DNA of 64,000 nt, from contig JAPYMA010000464.1 in NCBI GenBank assembly GCA_035041965.1, positions 1-64,000 on the forward strand. Direction: 5' to 3'. This stretch comes from Anisakis pegreffii. Taxonomy: Eukaryota > Nematoda > Chromadorea > Rhabditida > Anisakidae. The notes below the pieces were generated by a model that saw only the letters and a list, made by a program, of their open reading frames with translations, made no database searches and had not been told where the DNA came from. Position 1 is the stretch's first letter, and every line of letters starts with the position of its first letter. Position numbers and translations under genes: made by a program. Below, piece by piece: positions 1 to 11,981 of the stretch.

Positions 1-1665
1 TAACCTTTGCTGAAACAAATCGGTTTTATATCGGAAACAGCCTGTTCAGGAAAAAGAAGGATAAAAGGTGGACCTGGATCGCTCCGAATGCTGAGCACAA
101 GAACGAGATTGATTACATCATGATCGACAGGAGACGATTACTCCAAGATGTTTCAGTGATTGCACCCTTCAACACTGGCAGCGACCATCGTTTACTACGG
201 GCAAGAATTGTCGTTGACAATGCAAGAGAGAAAAAAGCACTGCACATCTCGTTGAAAAATCAACGCAGAAAAGTCCTCAACGAAGCAATGTTACAGAATG
301 CCATCGACAGCGAGGACTGGAACCAACTAGGAGACATTGACGATGACTATAACTCGCTAATTGAAAAACTAAAGGGTTGCTTAAGCAAGGCTTCGACTGA
401 TAACCAGCGTGATCACCAAGGTAGAATCTCCGAAAAAACGAAAGGCATGATGAGAAGAAGAAAAAATTTAAAAAGAAATGGCAGCAGTCTTATCGAATAC
501 TCAATCTTGTGCAAAGCTATACGGCAGCACTTGAGAGAGGATTTCTTAAAATATCAAATGAATAAATTAAAGGAAGCTGCTGAAGGAAGGAAAAGTTTGA
601 AGAAATGCAGGCGGAGAATGTTTCTATGTAAACCAGAGATCACAGCATTAAGAAGCCAGGATGGGCGGACAGTGAGGAATAAAAGTGAAATGGAAGAAGT
701 GTGCAAAACCTTCTACACGGATCTTTTTAAATCATCAATTCCACTCATTCCCCCTTCACCTCAACAAACAGAAGAGGTGCCACCAATTCTGAAATGCGAG
801 ATCGAAAATGCTCTCCAAATGACCACAAACGGCAAGGCCCCTGGAAAAGATGGAATAACATCGGAAATGATCAAATGGGCAGGGGAAACCTTCTGGAAAG
901 CTCTTGCTGTGCGTTTTAATAGGTATCTCAAAGAGGGAAGAATACCTTCACAATGGAAGGAATCAAATACCATCCTGCTCCATAAGAAGGGCGATAAAGA
1001 AGACCTGAAAAATTATCGTCCTATTTGCCTGCTATCCCACTTATACAAGCTGTTCACTAAAATCATAGTCACAAGATTATCTAATGATCTGGACTACCAA
1101 CAGCCAAGGGAACAAGCAGGATTTCGAAGAAACTACAGCACGATGGATCATATATTTGCCCTGACTCAGCTAATAGAACGGGCAAGAGAATATAGATTAC
1201 CTCTTTGTCTTGCATTCGTTGATTATGAAAAGGCTTTTGATAGCGTCGAGATAAATGCAGTGCTGAAATCTCTCGAGGAGCAGGGAATCGAGGCTCAATA
1301 CATCAATTTGCTCAAAGAAGCGAACTCGCATTGCACCACCGATGTAAACCTACTGTCTACTCCGATAACTATCCCGGTTGAAAAAGGTGTGAAGCAAGGA
1401 GACACTATTTCTCCCAAACTCTTCACGGCTTGTCTCGAAATGGTCATTCGAGAAACCAACTGGGACGGTGGTGTTAATATCAATGGAGAAACGCTGAATC
1501 ATCTTCGATTTGCAGACGACATCGTGCTCATCGCGGAAACCACAAATGAATTACAGGCCATGCTGACCGAGCTCACCATTAAAAGTGAAGCTGTTGGACT
1601 ACGACTAAACCGCAAGAAAACAAAATTCATGCGGTCAAATAACACTGCACCAATTGTAACACAGC
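1..1665 (+). mobile_element. Non-LTR retrotransposon (RTE clade-like), 3'-truncated copy
   Basis: The span is defined by the endonuclease and reverse-transcriptase homology. The 5' end lies beyond the window. The right border is inferred from loss of protein similarity after the KKTKFMRSNN segment, and no tail repeat, poly-A or target-site duplication was seen there. LINE copies are usually truncated at the 5' end, so a missing 3' end suggests a later deletion or rearrangement, or an assembly join. Confidence 0.75.
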
Positions 1666-1769
1666 CCATGATATCACAATTGCGACAGTCGTCATCATCA
1701 TCGCACCTATTGCGTATGTATTGTTGCTACGTCGCCTCAGACTGCAAACACTGTGTAGTGATCAAATGA
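3..1769 (+). CDS. RTE-like LINE polyprotein, endonuclease C-terminus plus reverse transcriptase (partial at both ends)
   Basis: An open frame runs without a stop from the window edge to 1769 (about 588 codons). The first in-frame ATG is at 120, but the homologous frame starts upstream, so the true start lies outside the window. The N-terminal part is the end of an apurinic-type endonuclease domain (RWTWIAP, NEIDYI, and the catalytic-type GSDH at about 180-191). The reverse transcriptase follows in order: GKAPGKDG, HKKGDKEDLKNYRPI, EQAGFRR, the catalytic box FVDYEKAFDS (about 1218-1247), GVKQGDTISP, and the second catalytic box LRFADDIVLIAE (about 1503-1538). The order and spacing are those of RTE-type non-LTR elements. 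Recognisable homology stops near 1650. The last 35 or so residues are serine-rich and look like flanking sequence read through, so the thumb and C-terminal region are missing. The intact catalytic motifs point to a young copy, but it cannot be autonomous as it stands. Confidence 0.9.
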   Translation, partial: TFAETNRFYIGNSLFRKKKDKRWTWIAPNAEHKNEIDYIMIDRRRLLQDVSVIAPFNTGSDHRLLRARIVVDNAREKKALHISLKNQRRKVLNEAMLQNAIDSEDWNQLGDIDDDYNSLIEKLKGCLSKASTDNQRDHQGRISEKTKGMMRRRKNLKRNGSSLIEYSILCKAIRQHLREDFLKYQMNKLKEAAEGRKSLKKCRRRMFLCKPEITALRSQDGRTVRNKSEMEEVCKTFYTDLFKSSIPLIPPSPQQTEEVPPILKCEIENALQMTTNGKAPGKDGITSEMIKWAGETFWKALAVRFNRYLKEGRIPSQWKESNTILLHKKGDKEDLKNYRPICLLSHLYKLFTKIIVTRLSNDLDYQQPREQAGFRRNYSTMDHIFALTQLIERAREYRLPLCLAFVDYEKAFDSVEINAVLKSLEEQGIEAQYINLLKEANSHCTTDVNLLSTPITIPVEKGVKQGDTISPKLFTACLEMVIRETNWDGGVNINGETLNHLRFADDIVLIAETTNELQAMLTELTIKSEAVGLRLNRKKTKFMRSNNTAPIVTQPMISQLRQSSSSSHLLRMYCCYVASDCKHCVVIK

Positions 1770-2007
1770 TCGATTGATCACAAACTTTACTGTCTGTTTA
1801 CTCATTTGCCGATCAGTTCTCAGATTTTCTTAATTCCATTCGTTCATCCGTTCACCGATCGCACACTAATCGATTGCTCTTCAATCGAATTTGTTTAGTT
1901 ACCATTAGAACTGCTGATCTTTTTCTTATTCAATTCGTGACTATTTGCAATTTCTCGAGCAATTGCAAATCAAATTCAATCATTTCAATCACATGTATTG
2001 TATATCG

Positions 2008-2100
2008 CAGTGGTTCTCAAGCTGTTCCGCTCCCTAATGCATCCTTTTCCCATCATTCCGCTATGGCGAGCCGTTCTTGCTCTTGTGCAATTCACCTAAT
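2008..2100 (+). mobile_element. Possible hAT-type terminus (decayed)
   Basis: The sequence cagtggttctcaa at 2008-2020, followed by a C/T-rich run, matches the typical terminal inverted repeat of hAT-superfamily elements (CAGTGGTTCTCAA-type). The opposite terminus (ttgagaaccactg) was not found nearby, so this is at most a solo end or a degraded non-autonomous copy. The right boundary is arbitrary. Confidence 0.35.
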
Positions 2101-2500
2101 CACAATGTTCGCTTTCTCCTCTGACAACATTTACATCTTAATGACAAATCAGAGACATTGATCACACGATCAAGAAGTTTATTGCGAAGAATTCATGACT
2201 TGTATGGAAGGGATCAATCAGTTCATTGTGATCAAACCAGCAGCTTGTGATTGAACATTTAGGTTAAAATGTTGAAAGCAAAATCAGTCAACAACAATTT
2301 GTCAGCCATCACAATTCCCTTCCTGATGCCCTCAAATTCCTCTCAGGAAAGGATTCTGTCCCGATGAGAACAAGTGGTACGTAATGTATTTGTTTTTTTT
2401 TAGAGCGGATGTATTAAAATTCGATCTGTTCTTGTTATGCGTGTGGATAATCTGTTAATCGATTCTTGTTGGCAGTATTCAACGCGAGGCTTTTAATATC

Positions 2501-2557
2501 CATTAATATGACTATAATTCTTAATGATCGTCAGTAAGAATTATAGTCATATTAATG
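2501..2557. repeat. Perfect fold-back inverted repeat, 23-bp arms
   Basis: Arms 2501-2523 and 2535-2557 are exact reverse complements, separated by an 11-base loop. The core is AT-rich and no coding frame is involved. It could form a stable hairpin if transcribed, but nothing shows that it is a processed RNA. Confidence 0.9.
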
Positions 2558-3963
2558 CATATTGATCACACATCACGCATTCGAAGTTTGATTGCTCAGC
2601 AAGTTTATTGCCAATCCATGAAATCTTTTACGAGTGATCGTCGACCGAAAGTGATTCAGTTTTTGTACGATTCTATTTAAAGCTGAATTTTCCCGCATTG
2701 AATCTCCACAAAGATCTCTCATCTTGAATCGAACAGAAAGCGAGTTCACTTTTTTGTCCACGATCAAAATTTCACTTGATATTGAATTGATAATGGATGA
2801 TTTGAGCGAAGTGTGATAATTCATTGTAAATGCATTCGTAGTTTGTGATTCGATTGTGTGTTTGGCTCATACAATCAATGACCTATCTAATAACGATCGC
2901 GCTTTTGGTTAATTTTTTTGGTTTATTTCTCTTTGGTAATATGCAGTTATTCTGGAAACACGTTGTTATGTGCCTGAACTAAACCACTTTGAATATGTTG
3001 TTGCGCGATAAGAACATCATTTTGAAATGCTTTTATCGTACATTCTTCGTGCTGAAGTTATTTTGATTCGCCGTGATTCAACACAGAAATCACATGAACA
3101 ACAACAGTAATAACGACATCATTAGTGGTGATTATTTAGCAGTGAAAACAGCCATATTATGCTCAGCCTAGAAAGCAATAACATTCAATGTGTTAAGGTG
3201 GAATGCTATCGCTAGAAGAATAGCGGTAGGTTCGTGTAGTTAGTTCTGCGTTAAAAATTGATCGATGAGGCGATACTTACTCTAAATCATTTATTGTCGC
3301 TGTTTTTCTCGAAAGAATTCACATCATCTCAACAGTTCATTCTGTGATTCACACTGCGTCTGGCCAGTCGTCTTCATGATTCGTTCAACATTTCTGAACA
3401 TCATCTGTTAGTTAAGCGAGCGATTTTTCAATTCAAAAAAAAAACTGATGAAGCTGTAAGCCAGTTGAAATATAGAATTGAAGTAGTGGGCTGAAATCAT
3501 TTTAGCGAATATCAATTACTGATGATGGCTGTCATATTTCGATGAAAATCAGTGACATTCTAGAAGTGGCTTATTGCTAGACAGATATTGTCATGAAACG
3601 TAGGCAGCGCACTTATCAGATTATCTCAATTCACCGTCACAGCAACTGTAAGTAAGATTGCAACCGAAACGCAGTGTGAACAACAGTCTATTGTTACTGC
3701 TCGTAGATCAAGCATAATATTATATTGTGGCTGCATAACACACAGTCACTTTGATGCATGATCAACGTGGGACTACAGTTGTTTGTTCAGTTCCAGGTAT
3801 GAAAACATCTAGATGAATCCATTGTGCTCACACACATGCATATTGCATACCGAGACCATTCATCGGATAACTGTTCGTTTATTTATGCATATCTATAGAA
3901 ATAATCTTTATTCATTCATTTGATGCTTAACCATTTCATTCACTACTTCCCTTTATCACTACG

Positions 3964-3997
3964 CTGCGTAATAATAATAATAATAATAATAACGCAG
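3964..3997. repeat. (TAA)8 microsatellite with palindromic flanks
   Basis: Eight uninterrupted TAA units occupy 3969-3992. They are flanked by ctgcg on the left and cgcag on the right, so the repeat sits in the loop of a short inverted repeat. Confidence 0.9.
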
Positions 3998-6119
3998 ACT
4001 GAATGATTTTTGTTTTCAAAAATAACTCCGAAAATGTCAACAAACATACTGAATAATTAACAATTTCATATTGTGTAAAATGCTCTCCAAAACCGTTTTT
4101 GACAGTTTTCATTTAAGTTGGTAGTGATTTGCTGAGTTTGTTAAAGCGTGTTTTAAAGGTAACAAACGTGCTCTTTTAATTTGAATTTATTTTCACTGAT
4201 GGAAGGCAGAAACGTTCCACTATCAAATGTTCGTTTTGAACACTTGTTTTGCGTTTTTAACGACTCGATATTCAATTATGACACGTCGTGTTGAGTTAGT
4301 TTAAGGAAAACGAATAGGCCAAATTCATTATCGATTTAGCTGACATGAGCATAATGATGAAAGTTATGATATCATTAGTATAGAAAGTTCGTGGTAATTT
4401 AACGATCCTAAGGAACGTGAGGGAAAAACAATTATATCATCGCTAACTGCATGGAATAATTGTTGGTTCGTAAACAATCAAAATTTCTATTTGCAATTCA
4501 CTCCTCTATATTCTCAAAGTGATCCATCCTCTCTTCAGTCAAGCTTTCTTCTGCTGAGATCATCATCAGTCACATCACACTCATTTCTATACTCTTTTTC
4601 ACATTGAAATCACTCATGTAATTGTTCCTTGAATTTCACCTCTTCAGTGTGATACAATAATATAAAATAACCTTGTTGAATGTCAAGCATTTTCAGCGAA
4701 TAGTTTCAATGCAAACGATTCGACTTGAAGTTATACTTCTCCATGCGTTTTGCTAAATTCATAGAAACTATTTTCATTTGTATTGAGACAATTTTGCGGA
4801 CGTTATGTTATCGAGTAAAACAGAAGAAACAAAACTGGCAATAGAACGTATGGAAGAATAGCTTTCAAGCGAGATAAGAGCAACGAACAAATTCTGAGCG
4901 ATTCTCTTTGATCGTTTATTAATTATCAGTTTTATTTTCGAATTGCAATATCATATGGCATTTGTACTGAACGATTTTATGGTCGTATCATCATTTCTCT
5001 TTCTAGTTCGAATGAAAAAGTATGCTTGCAAATTAATTTGTACGGATGCAAAATAGGAATGGATTTGTTGAATGTATATTCTCCAGTAAAACAGTTCTGA
5101 TTTGATTGTAGTATATTAATGCGCATTTGTAGTTATGATTTTATTATGTGAAATGACTTGAACATAAATTCACCAATCAATGAACTGGGATAATTCAGAC
5201 ATATTTGAGATTTTCAGAGAATAGCGATCAAATATAGTCATCGAATATCTCATTTTTAATAGGATTGTCATCAGGGTGCCTCAAAATCAATCAGTGAGAT
5301 AAAGGAGGTACGATTATATGATCATGTTATACGAATCATACAACCCCACTAATATCCAACCCCGCATGCACAATCTGTCATCTTTGCTATGCGACCACAT
5401 TTCTGAGATATTTCATCACCTTTCAGTGTTAGGACGCTGCATATAAGTTATCCATCTCTTTGTTTGCTGGCCTTTGCTAAAAATTCATCATATGCTGGAA
5501 AACAAAATTGTTTATGTTTAAGTATATGCTTATTCCTAATAATTCTCATTTGAAAAATCCTCCATCTCAGTGTTTCTCGTAGGAGGGTAAATTACTCATG
5601 GGGTCAATTAGGAGGTGTCAGGGTTTTTGAAGATGTACGTAAACTTGTTGATAAATTTCAATTTTTTCATCGCTGGTGGATGTTTTTTCACTTTCGCTGT
5701 TAATTGCTGAGGGTCATTTTCTTTGTGCAGTTGATAAATCAAGTTCAATTGGTACTTGTTTCACTCCAGAAAATTAAGTTCTTTCGCGTCGCCGAGAAAT
5801 TTCCGAACCACCTTTAGATTTGCTGCTGACGGAAGCAGTTTCTGACAACCCGTCGAAGATACGGAATTCGTTCACATTGAGAAATTCGAGTTTTTTCCTC
5901 AGTTAGAACTCACTTTAGTTTATTTCAACAATTAGCCTCACATCATACGTGATGCTATGGTTCACATGAGGAACAGCGCTTGGTTAGTATCACTGTCTGT
6001 CTGAAATTCTAAAATGCACATCATTTGATATTGAAATATTTATCATTAGAACTCCACAACGATATCGTTAGGAAACTGATCATTTGGTTTGTACTTCGAG
6101 CTCTTTTTTAAACTCTTCT

Positions 6120-6180
6120 AATTATAGACATAAATAAATGCACTTTATTGTCTGACGTGCATTTATTCATGTCTATAATT
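6120..6180. repeat. Fold-back inverted repeat, 24-bp arms with one mismatch
   Basis: Arms 6120-6143 and 6157-6180 are reverse complements at 23 of 24 positions, around a 13-base loop. The sequence is unrelated to the hairpin at 2501, but the overall size is nearly the same. Confidence 0.9.
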
Positions 6181-6649
6181 GTGCTTGAGTGCATAAGTGA
6201 AGATCAGTAGTAAAAATCACTGATACATGATGCTAGTTCAGGTACAAACATCTCATTCTCAGTGACATTTTTTGGAATGTTCATCTATAAGATTTTAGTT
6301 GTCAATATTTACTTCTCAAAAGCATCCTCCTGATTATTCTTTTAAGTTTTATTCACTGATGTTTGTTCACTGAATCAATGTAAACATTTTCGACTGCAAA
6401 AGGAAGAGCATTTTAATCTCATTATTGCAAAGCGTCATCAAGACAATCTCTGCGATCGACTCATTGAATGCTATCATCGTCATTGTCATTCGTTGTTTGT
6501 ATTCGTGTGAACTTTGTTTTATTTGACAGATGATTTGTATTACTTTCTATCGTTTGCACGATGATTCTGCGAATTTCATCGTTTGTTTATGATACATATT
6601 CGTAGCGATACGCTTCAAAACATGCATATCAAGATTATATGGTCTTGTA

Positions 6650-7239
6650 CGCAACAACAAAAATCACTGATCCGGCGATATATGCAACGAGAGGATTGCG
6701 AGGGGAAATATGAGTCGGCATGCTCAAGTTCCACCCTCAGCAGTTGGCCGTTGAAAGTTTTGCTTCTAATGCAAAACGTTCCAGGGTGAATCATCCGCAT
6801 GTCTGATGCGAACCTCGCAGAGACGAAAGTCGCGCAACCGAACTGCTTGGGCAAACACCTCATGAAACACTCTTTCTAAATTTCAAAAGGCTCCATGAAC
6901 CAATTTTTTCCTGGTGCTATTGGCTTTTTATCGGCTGCGTTTAGTAGTGGACAGGAATTTTGTCTGCATATTGACAAGCACAGATTTTCTACGAGTAAAG
7001 ATAGTTGCGTAAGTGCATCCGAGGAAAACGCTGCATGTAAGATTGGTGAGATGAACACAAGTAATGACGCTAGTCGTAATTATACTTATGATAAGAGTGA
7101 TGATAGTAATGGAAACAAAATCAAACAAAGTATTCAAAATATTCAAAAATTGCGCATAAACTGCGCTAACTTTGTTTCAAATACTTTGAAACAAAATCAG
7201 CATTCAAAATTACTTTTCAAGTTGTTGTTTTGCGCATAA
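6650..7239 (+). other. GC-richer block with orphan open frame (6895-7239)
   Basis: The stretch from about 6650 to 7060 has clearly higher GC than its surroundings. It overlaps open frames on both strands, the longest plus-strand one being 114 codons (6895-7239). That frame has a hydrophobic start, a middle rich in Ser, Asn, Asp and Lys, and a low-complexity tail. No family is recognised and no splice structure is convincing. It could be a lineage-specific exon or a decayed repeat. Confidence 0.2.
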
Positions 7240-8333
7240 ATGTTGAGGTAAAATGGTATGAATACTTACTTATTTATAAATTATGGCGATTATAACTCTA
7301 ATGAATGTAATAATGCTACTGAACGAAATGTCTAGACGTCGACGCGACGGTTCTGATGAGATTTGTAGCTGATATCATTTGCGATAACAATAGTGATCAT
7401 ATTTGTGATGTGGAAAGGTGAAGTAAGCGGACCATTCGATCCCCCCAAAAACTTCGGATGGTAATAATATACCGCTAGAACGTGTGCTCAGAAATGTGAT
7501 TGATTGAACAAGACGAAGGTGACATTCCTCTTTCACATTCCGCAATTAACCATCGAACGTACTCATCCGAAAACCTTTCTAAAATAGAATCTCCAAATGC
7601 AAATTTTCTCAGTAATTTTGGAATGAACAACGACGACAGCAATTTAAAATAATTACAAGTATTTGGTATTTGCATGTTCGATGTTTGCAATGTTGCAGGA
7701 AATTTCACTGATTATTATTTATTTAACGCATTTGTACATTTATATTCCGGTTGTATAGTATTTGTTTGTTTGCGCATTGTCATTAGTTGGATTATTGGTA
7801 TTTGGATTTTTTTATTCGTGCGACTGCAACATCATTTGGGTTCGTTTTCGTTTAATCCGCAATTTTTAGTTGTTTTCGTTTAGCATCGTTTAGCACCCAC
7901 TTGTAATATTTTTACGGAGTGATCATCGATGTCAGTGTCAAATCTATTTGATTTGGGTGTAAAGCGTTGCGTTTATTCAGTACACTGAGAATGTATATGG
8001 TGTATCACCCTAGATGAGCACATTTTTAATGGTGTTGCAGTGATCGTTTGGTGCTTGTTGTTTAGGTATGAAATGAATTAATTCCGTTCATTTTATGGAA
8101 ATGAGACGTCAGGGGAATGCGTGAGTGTGTGATTTCAGCTCATAGCGGTTTTATATGATTCACTAATTCATGTGTACCGACCTACTAGGAGTGGTTTGAC
8201 CTGTTGAACTGATAAAGAATAAACAATAAAAATTTTACCAATTCGTGATTTTGTGACCCATTCCCTCTCAAAAAAACTATGTTCCAAAATAAGCCTGAGC
8301 CAAGATCTTAATCTATTTCAACCTTAAGTGGTC

Positions 8334-8453
8334 TTCAACGAAAGCATGAAAATGCCCAGCCAGTTTAGAATTGTGAAAGCAAACTGAGGGCTCATCAAGA
8401 GTTCATATCTTAAAGAGTCCAAGACCTTAATCATTCAACGAAAGTATGAAAAT
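8334..8453 (+). repeat. Imperfect duplication with 100-base period
   Basis: The 20-mer at 8334-8353 recurs at 8434-8453 with one difference, and flanking words (caagatcttaat near 8301, caagaccttaat near 8420) are also shared. This indicates an old tandem duplication of about 100-120 bases. Confidence 0.7.
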
Positions 8454-9267
8454 TTAGAAACCAAGGATTGAACGTATCAATAAGTGAACAGTCATCATTC
8501 AACACTTTTTCACATTCCCGAAATGTGATGTTGCAATCCATCAGAATATAAAGATAAGCGTTTAAAATCATGGTGACAGTGTATTATAAGTGCTCTTTGA
8601 TTGAGACGTATTGGCTTGATAAGGAGAACACTTAACGTTCTATAAATTGATACTGATAAGAGGGACTGCAAAATGATAAATGTGTAGTTGTCCGTTTGTT
8701 GTATTTTCGTTCAGTACACAGAACAAATTGAACATACCGAACTAAATGTTCCTTTCCTCATTTGGTTATATTTTTGACGTATTCACCCGAATTGATCATG
8801 TTCTGTTGATACATTTTGAATTTTGTCACTTGCAGTTCTCATTATATATTTCATTTCTTTGCATGATTTTCTTGGAAGACATTATTTTCTGGACCGTTGT
8901 CTTTTTTTTGAAGACATTATCTTTTCATATCACATTAATTTCCAACATTTTTAAAATCCAAAATGAACTAGTTTTCGATGAGTAATGCATTCCTCAAGTG
9001 AACTTTGAACCAGAACTGCCAGAATGCATGCGTAAAACTGATAAATTAGCAGTATTTTAAAAGATGACCTAAAATATAAGTTTAATAATGGTATTCAAAC
9101 CATAATGATTGCTTGTTATTAATTTTTCTCATTTTCTTGAGCTGTCAAACAAAATAAATTCCTTTTCAATCCTTTTCTATGATCTCATAACTAATTGTTC
9201 AATGACGCAGACAAAATAAGCATCATGTATGCGAGAAGTTTCACGGCCTCGAACCTTTGTATTAGTA

Positions 9268-9440
9268 ATGGCATCCGACCGATGGTCGGTCAGAAGAATT
9301 TGACACATTTCAGTCGGAATTACGACATTCGAATTCCGATCGGTCAATTCCGATAGTCGGTTGGAATTATTAAGAATATCGGAATGATGAAAAGTCACGT
9401 CGGTCGAATTACGACCGACGAAATTTCGTTCGGATGCCAT
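9268..9440. mobile_element. MITE-like element with terminal inverted repeats
   Basis: The terminus atggcatccga at 9268-9278 is repeated inverted at 9430-9440 (tcggatgccat), and the match continues imperfectly inward to 14 of 15 bases. The 173-base interior is full of cggtcg and cgaccg words able to fold on themselves, and it encodes no transposase. No clear target-site duplication is visible, so the superfamily is unknown. Confidence 0.65.
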
Positions 9441-9540
9441 GACCACTTTGTAGCAACAAGACTAATAGTAATCACCAAAAATTATCGCATTAAATCTTAT
9501 CACAACAAACGAGTACAAAGTTTTCGAATCCCAACCGAAT

Positions 9541-9830
9541 TATAATAACTCGAAATCGAAAGGACCGAGCATTAGAGTTTGGGTGGGATCCCCCGAAAAT
9601 CGTGGGTCCCCGGCCGCAACCTCAACAGCTTGTTCGATTGAGAGCATCGGCAAAGCGAATTTCGATTTCCATCGATCGAACACCGACCAATGTTCAACAT
9701 TTGCTTGTTGAAAGCCCCCGACAGGTTTTTGATAGGGAACCCCCCGTCCCCCCCCAAAAAAAAACCTTGCAGTTCCCAACTCTACTGAACACACTGCAAA
9801 GAAGATCAGATGATATGCATGGCTGAGTAC
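9541..9830. repeat. GC-rich island, probable decayed repeat
   Basis: This is a markedly GC-rich stretch with C-runs (about 9747-9760) next to an A-run, in an AT-rich background. Open frames exist on both strands, but none resembles a known protein. Base composition unlike its neighbours and the nearby MITE suggest inserted repetitive DNA. Confidence 0.4.
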
Positions 9831-11130
9831 TACAAGGTTACCTCGTCCCTAGCTTATCTACTTGTTAATCTATTGCAACATTATTCATCGTTCCCATCTT
9901 AGCATCACCCCACTTTAACAGCTAATGGCCATCTTTCTTTGACAAGGCAACTTCTGCACATATAAATTTTGTGTTTGCTCATAAAACGTCTAAATACCTA
10001 AATTACGACGATAATCGCGACACTGCCGTTTGAATTCATGCACGTTCCATTCGTGCCATTGATAAGAGAACTCATTGCACTCAAATTTTTTGTCTAACTG
10101 ATGACTCAAAGTATCGTTCCAAATACCATCTTCTTTGCTTCATTCTTTTCATATTTTCATTCAAGTCGCCTACTGATATCATTCACCATAAGTAAAAGCA
10201 AATAGCTGCGATACAACGTTACCCAAGTGCATTCTTAAATCACTACAACAGCGGTGAATATCATCGCTATTCCTTGATTATGCAACATCGAAGGATGAAA
10301 CTCATCAATATAACGACGTTCTCAGAACAGCTTTTCTAGTGCAGTGCAATGAGCCGTTATGTGAAAAAATGCATCAATAATTAAAATACACAATGCATTT
10401 GACTGAACGTGAAATCAGACATATTTAGCTGTCGACATGCGGTTATCTGAGTGAGATAATTATGCATTTGAGTATAACACGATGAATTTATACTTTAAAT
10501 TTATACTTGAATTTATATTTATACTTTCGTGTACTTTTAACGTTTCTGGTGATAAATGCTAACTGGCGATATCAAGAATTCATCCTTCTTTACGGTTTAC
10601 TGTTGAACTGCCTTCACTGATCTCGAAGTCCTTTAAACTCGCAATTGAGAACATGATCACCTTCACCGGCTAAAGCTTGAACTTTACTGTGCGAATGGAT
10701 GTATTGCTGTGGCTTGAAAAGAGTCATTTGAAAGACGCTTTCGAGCATTCAATTAGCATCATCACATCTAGGCGTGCATAAAGCTCAATTTTATAAGGGA
10801 ATTTGAAAAAAGAACGAAAATAAAATGGGCTTTGATTGACCGAATTTATTTTTGCTGCTGTCATGATCTCACTGTTTTCGTTCGTATGAAGTTTGCTTGC
10901 TTTTCAGAAAGCATCATTTGTTTGTCTGATTTCTTCACAGCATTAACGGACACTCTGAAATATCATCAATGTTTTTGTAAATCAACAATGTTTGTAATGA
11001 TATTCAGTTATTAGTAGACAACCGCACCCTGCGAAGTGAAACCAAATGAAAATTTAGAGATTTTAAGATGCTGAAATGAAATCTGCATTTTTTGTGAGTA
11101 ATTCTTGCGAACTGCAATCAAAAAAAATTT

Positions 11131-11206
11131 TTTTTTCGAAGTTCGGTTGGAGGAATATTGGAAAGCCGAATTGGTCAAATTCCGAACAAGACGGAATTTC
11201 GTCCGA
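11131..11206. repeat. Possible relative of the 9268-9440 element
   Basis: The segment shares several short words with the MITE-like element (tcggttgga, aattccga, aatttcgt) in a comparable order, over about 75 bases. The similarity is weak and was judged by eye only. Confidence 0.3.
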
Positions 11207-11732
11207 ATGCTGAAATTTCATTCACTAAAACACACAACTAGCCACTGAGAAGGTAACTGAATTAGATGAAGATACAACTAGGAATAAACGTCTGCGATTC
11301 GACTGTAAGTTTTTGATAACGGTCAGCAACTGTTTCAAATTTTGTTGCTTTCGTCTCGAATTGTTCTCCTGTCTTCGTGTCTAATCACAAGGAAGTAAGT
11401 TGGTGAAAACGCGATTTTATTCGCCGCATCATTTCTTCATTTATAAAACTTGAAATTGCTTTCCGAAAGTGTGTTTTCTATTGGATGAGTGATGAAGCTG
11501 AACAAATAACTAATTTCAACCGTTCTTTTTTTGTCATATTAGCAACTTTTATCGTTCGATCAACCTTCAAAACTATAAACTACAATCGATACTCTCACAT
11601 CGAAAAAATTTGAACACAATTCACCAAAAAATGCGCTTTTTGAATCAAATGAAATTGAAAATGAAAATGAATAATTCTCGCTGACCATTCAACGGTAAAA
11701 TTTTTATCTTCGAGTATTTTTGATTCCTGCTA

Positions 11733-11749
11733 TCTCTCTCTCTCTCTCT
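11733..11749. repeat. TC dinucleotide microsatellite
   Basis: An uninterrupted TC run of about 17 bases in non-coding sequence. Confidence 0.85.
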
Positions 11750-11926
11750 TCCAAAGATATTCTGTTGTTTTTGTTAGTTTGTCATTGGTTTGCTTAAGAG
11801 AAATTTTTTGATAATTTTGCAATTGTTTAAATATCAAAATCGATGAACTATTAGACAGATAATTGAATTAAAAAATGCCAGAGGATGAAACTAGAATGCA
11901 TGGTCTGTCAGTTTCTTCATGAATTC

Positions 11927-11981
11927 AGCGAAATGTTGTTCTTTTGTGAATAGCGTATAGCGAAATGTTGTTCTTTGTGAA
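11927..11981 (+). repeat. Short direct duplication, 32-base offset
   Basis: The 24-mer at 11927-11950 recurs at 11959-11981 with a single one-base deletion. The spacer between the copies is 8 bases. Confidence 0.85.

Larger units (their letters stand above)
1770..9150. other. Non-coding interval with no recognisable gene
   Basis: About 7.4 kb of AT-rich sequence. Short open frames occur on both strands, but none resembles a known protein or shows a paired acceptor and donor with a conserved motif. It holds the hAT-like end at 2008, hairpins at 2501-2557 and 6120-6180, a TAA microsatellite at 3969-3992, a GC-richer block at 6650-7060, and a 100-base-period duplication at 8334-8453, each listed separately. 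Confidence 0.6.

Noticed and set aside
9521..9535. ttcgaatccc, resembling a tRNA T-loop
   Set aside because: No cloverleaf can be drawn with the flanking sequence.
11927..11981. Regularly spaced repeats as a CRISPR array
   Set aside because: Only two copies, a spacer far too short, and the genome is animal.
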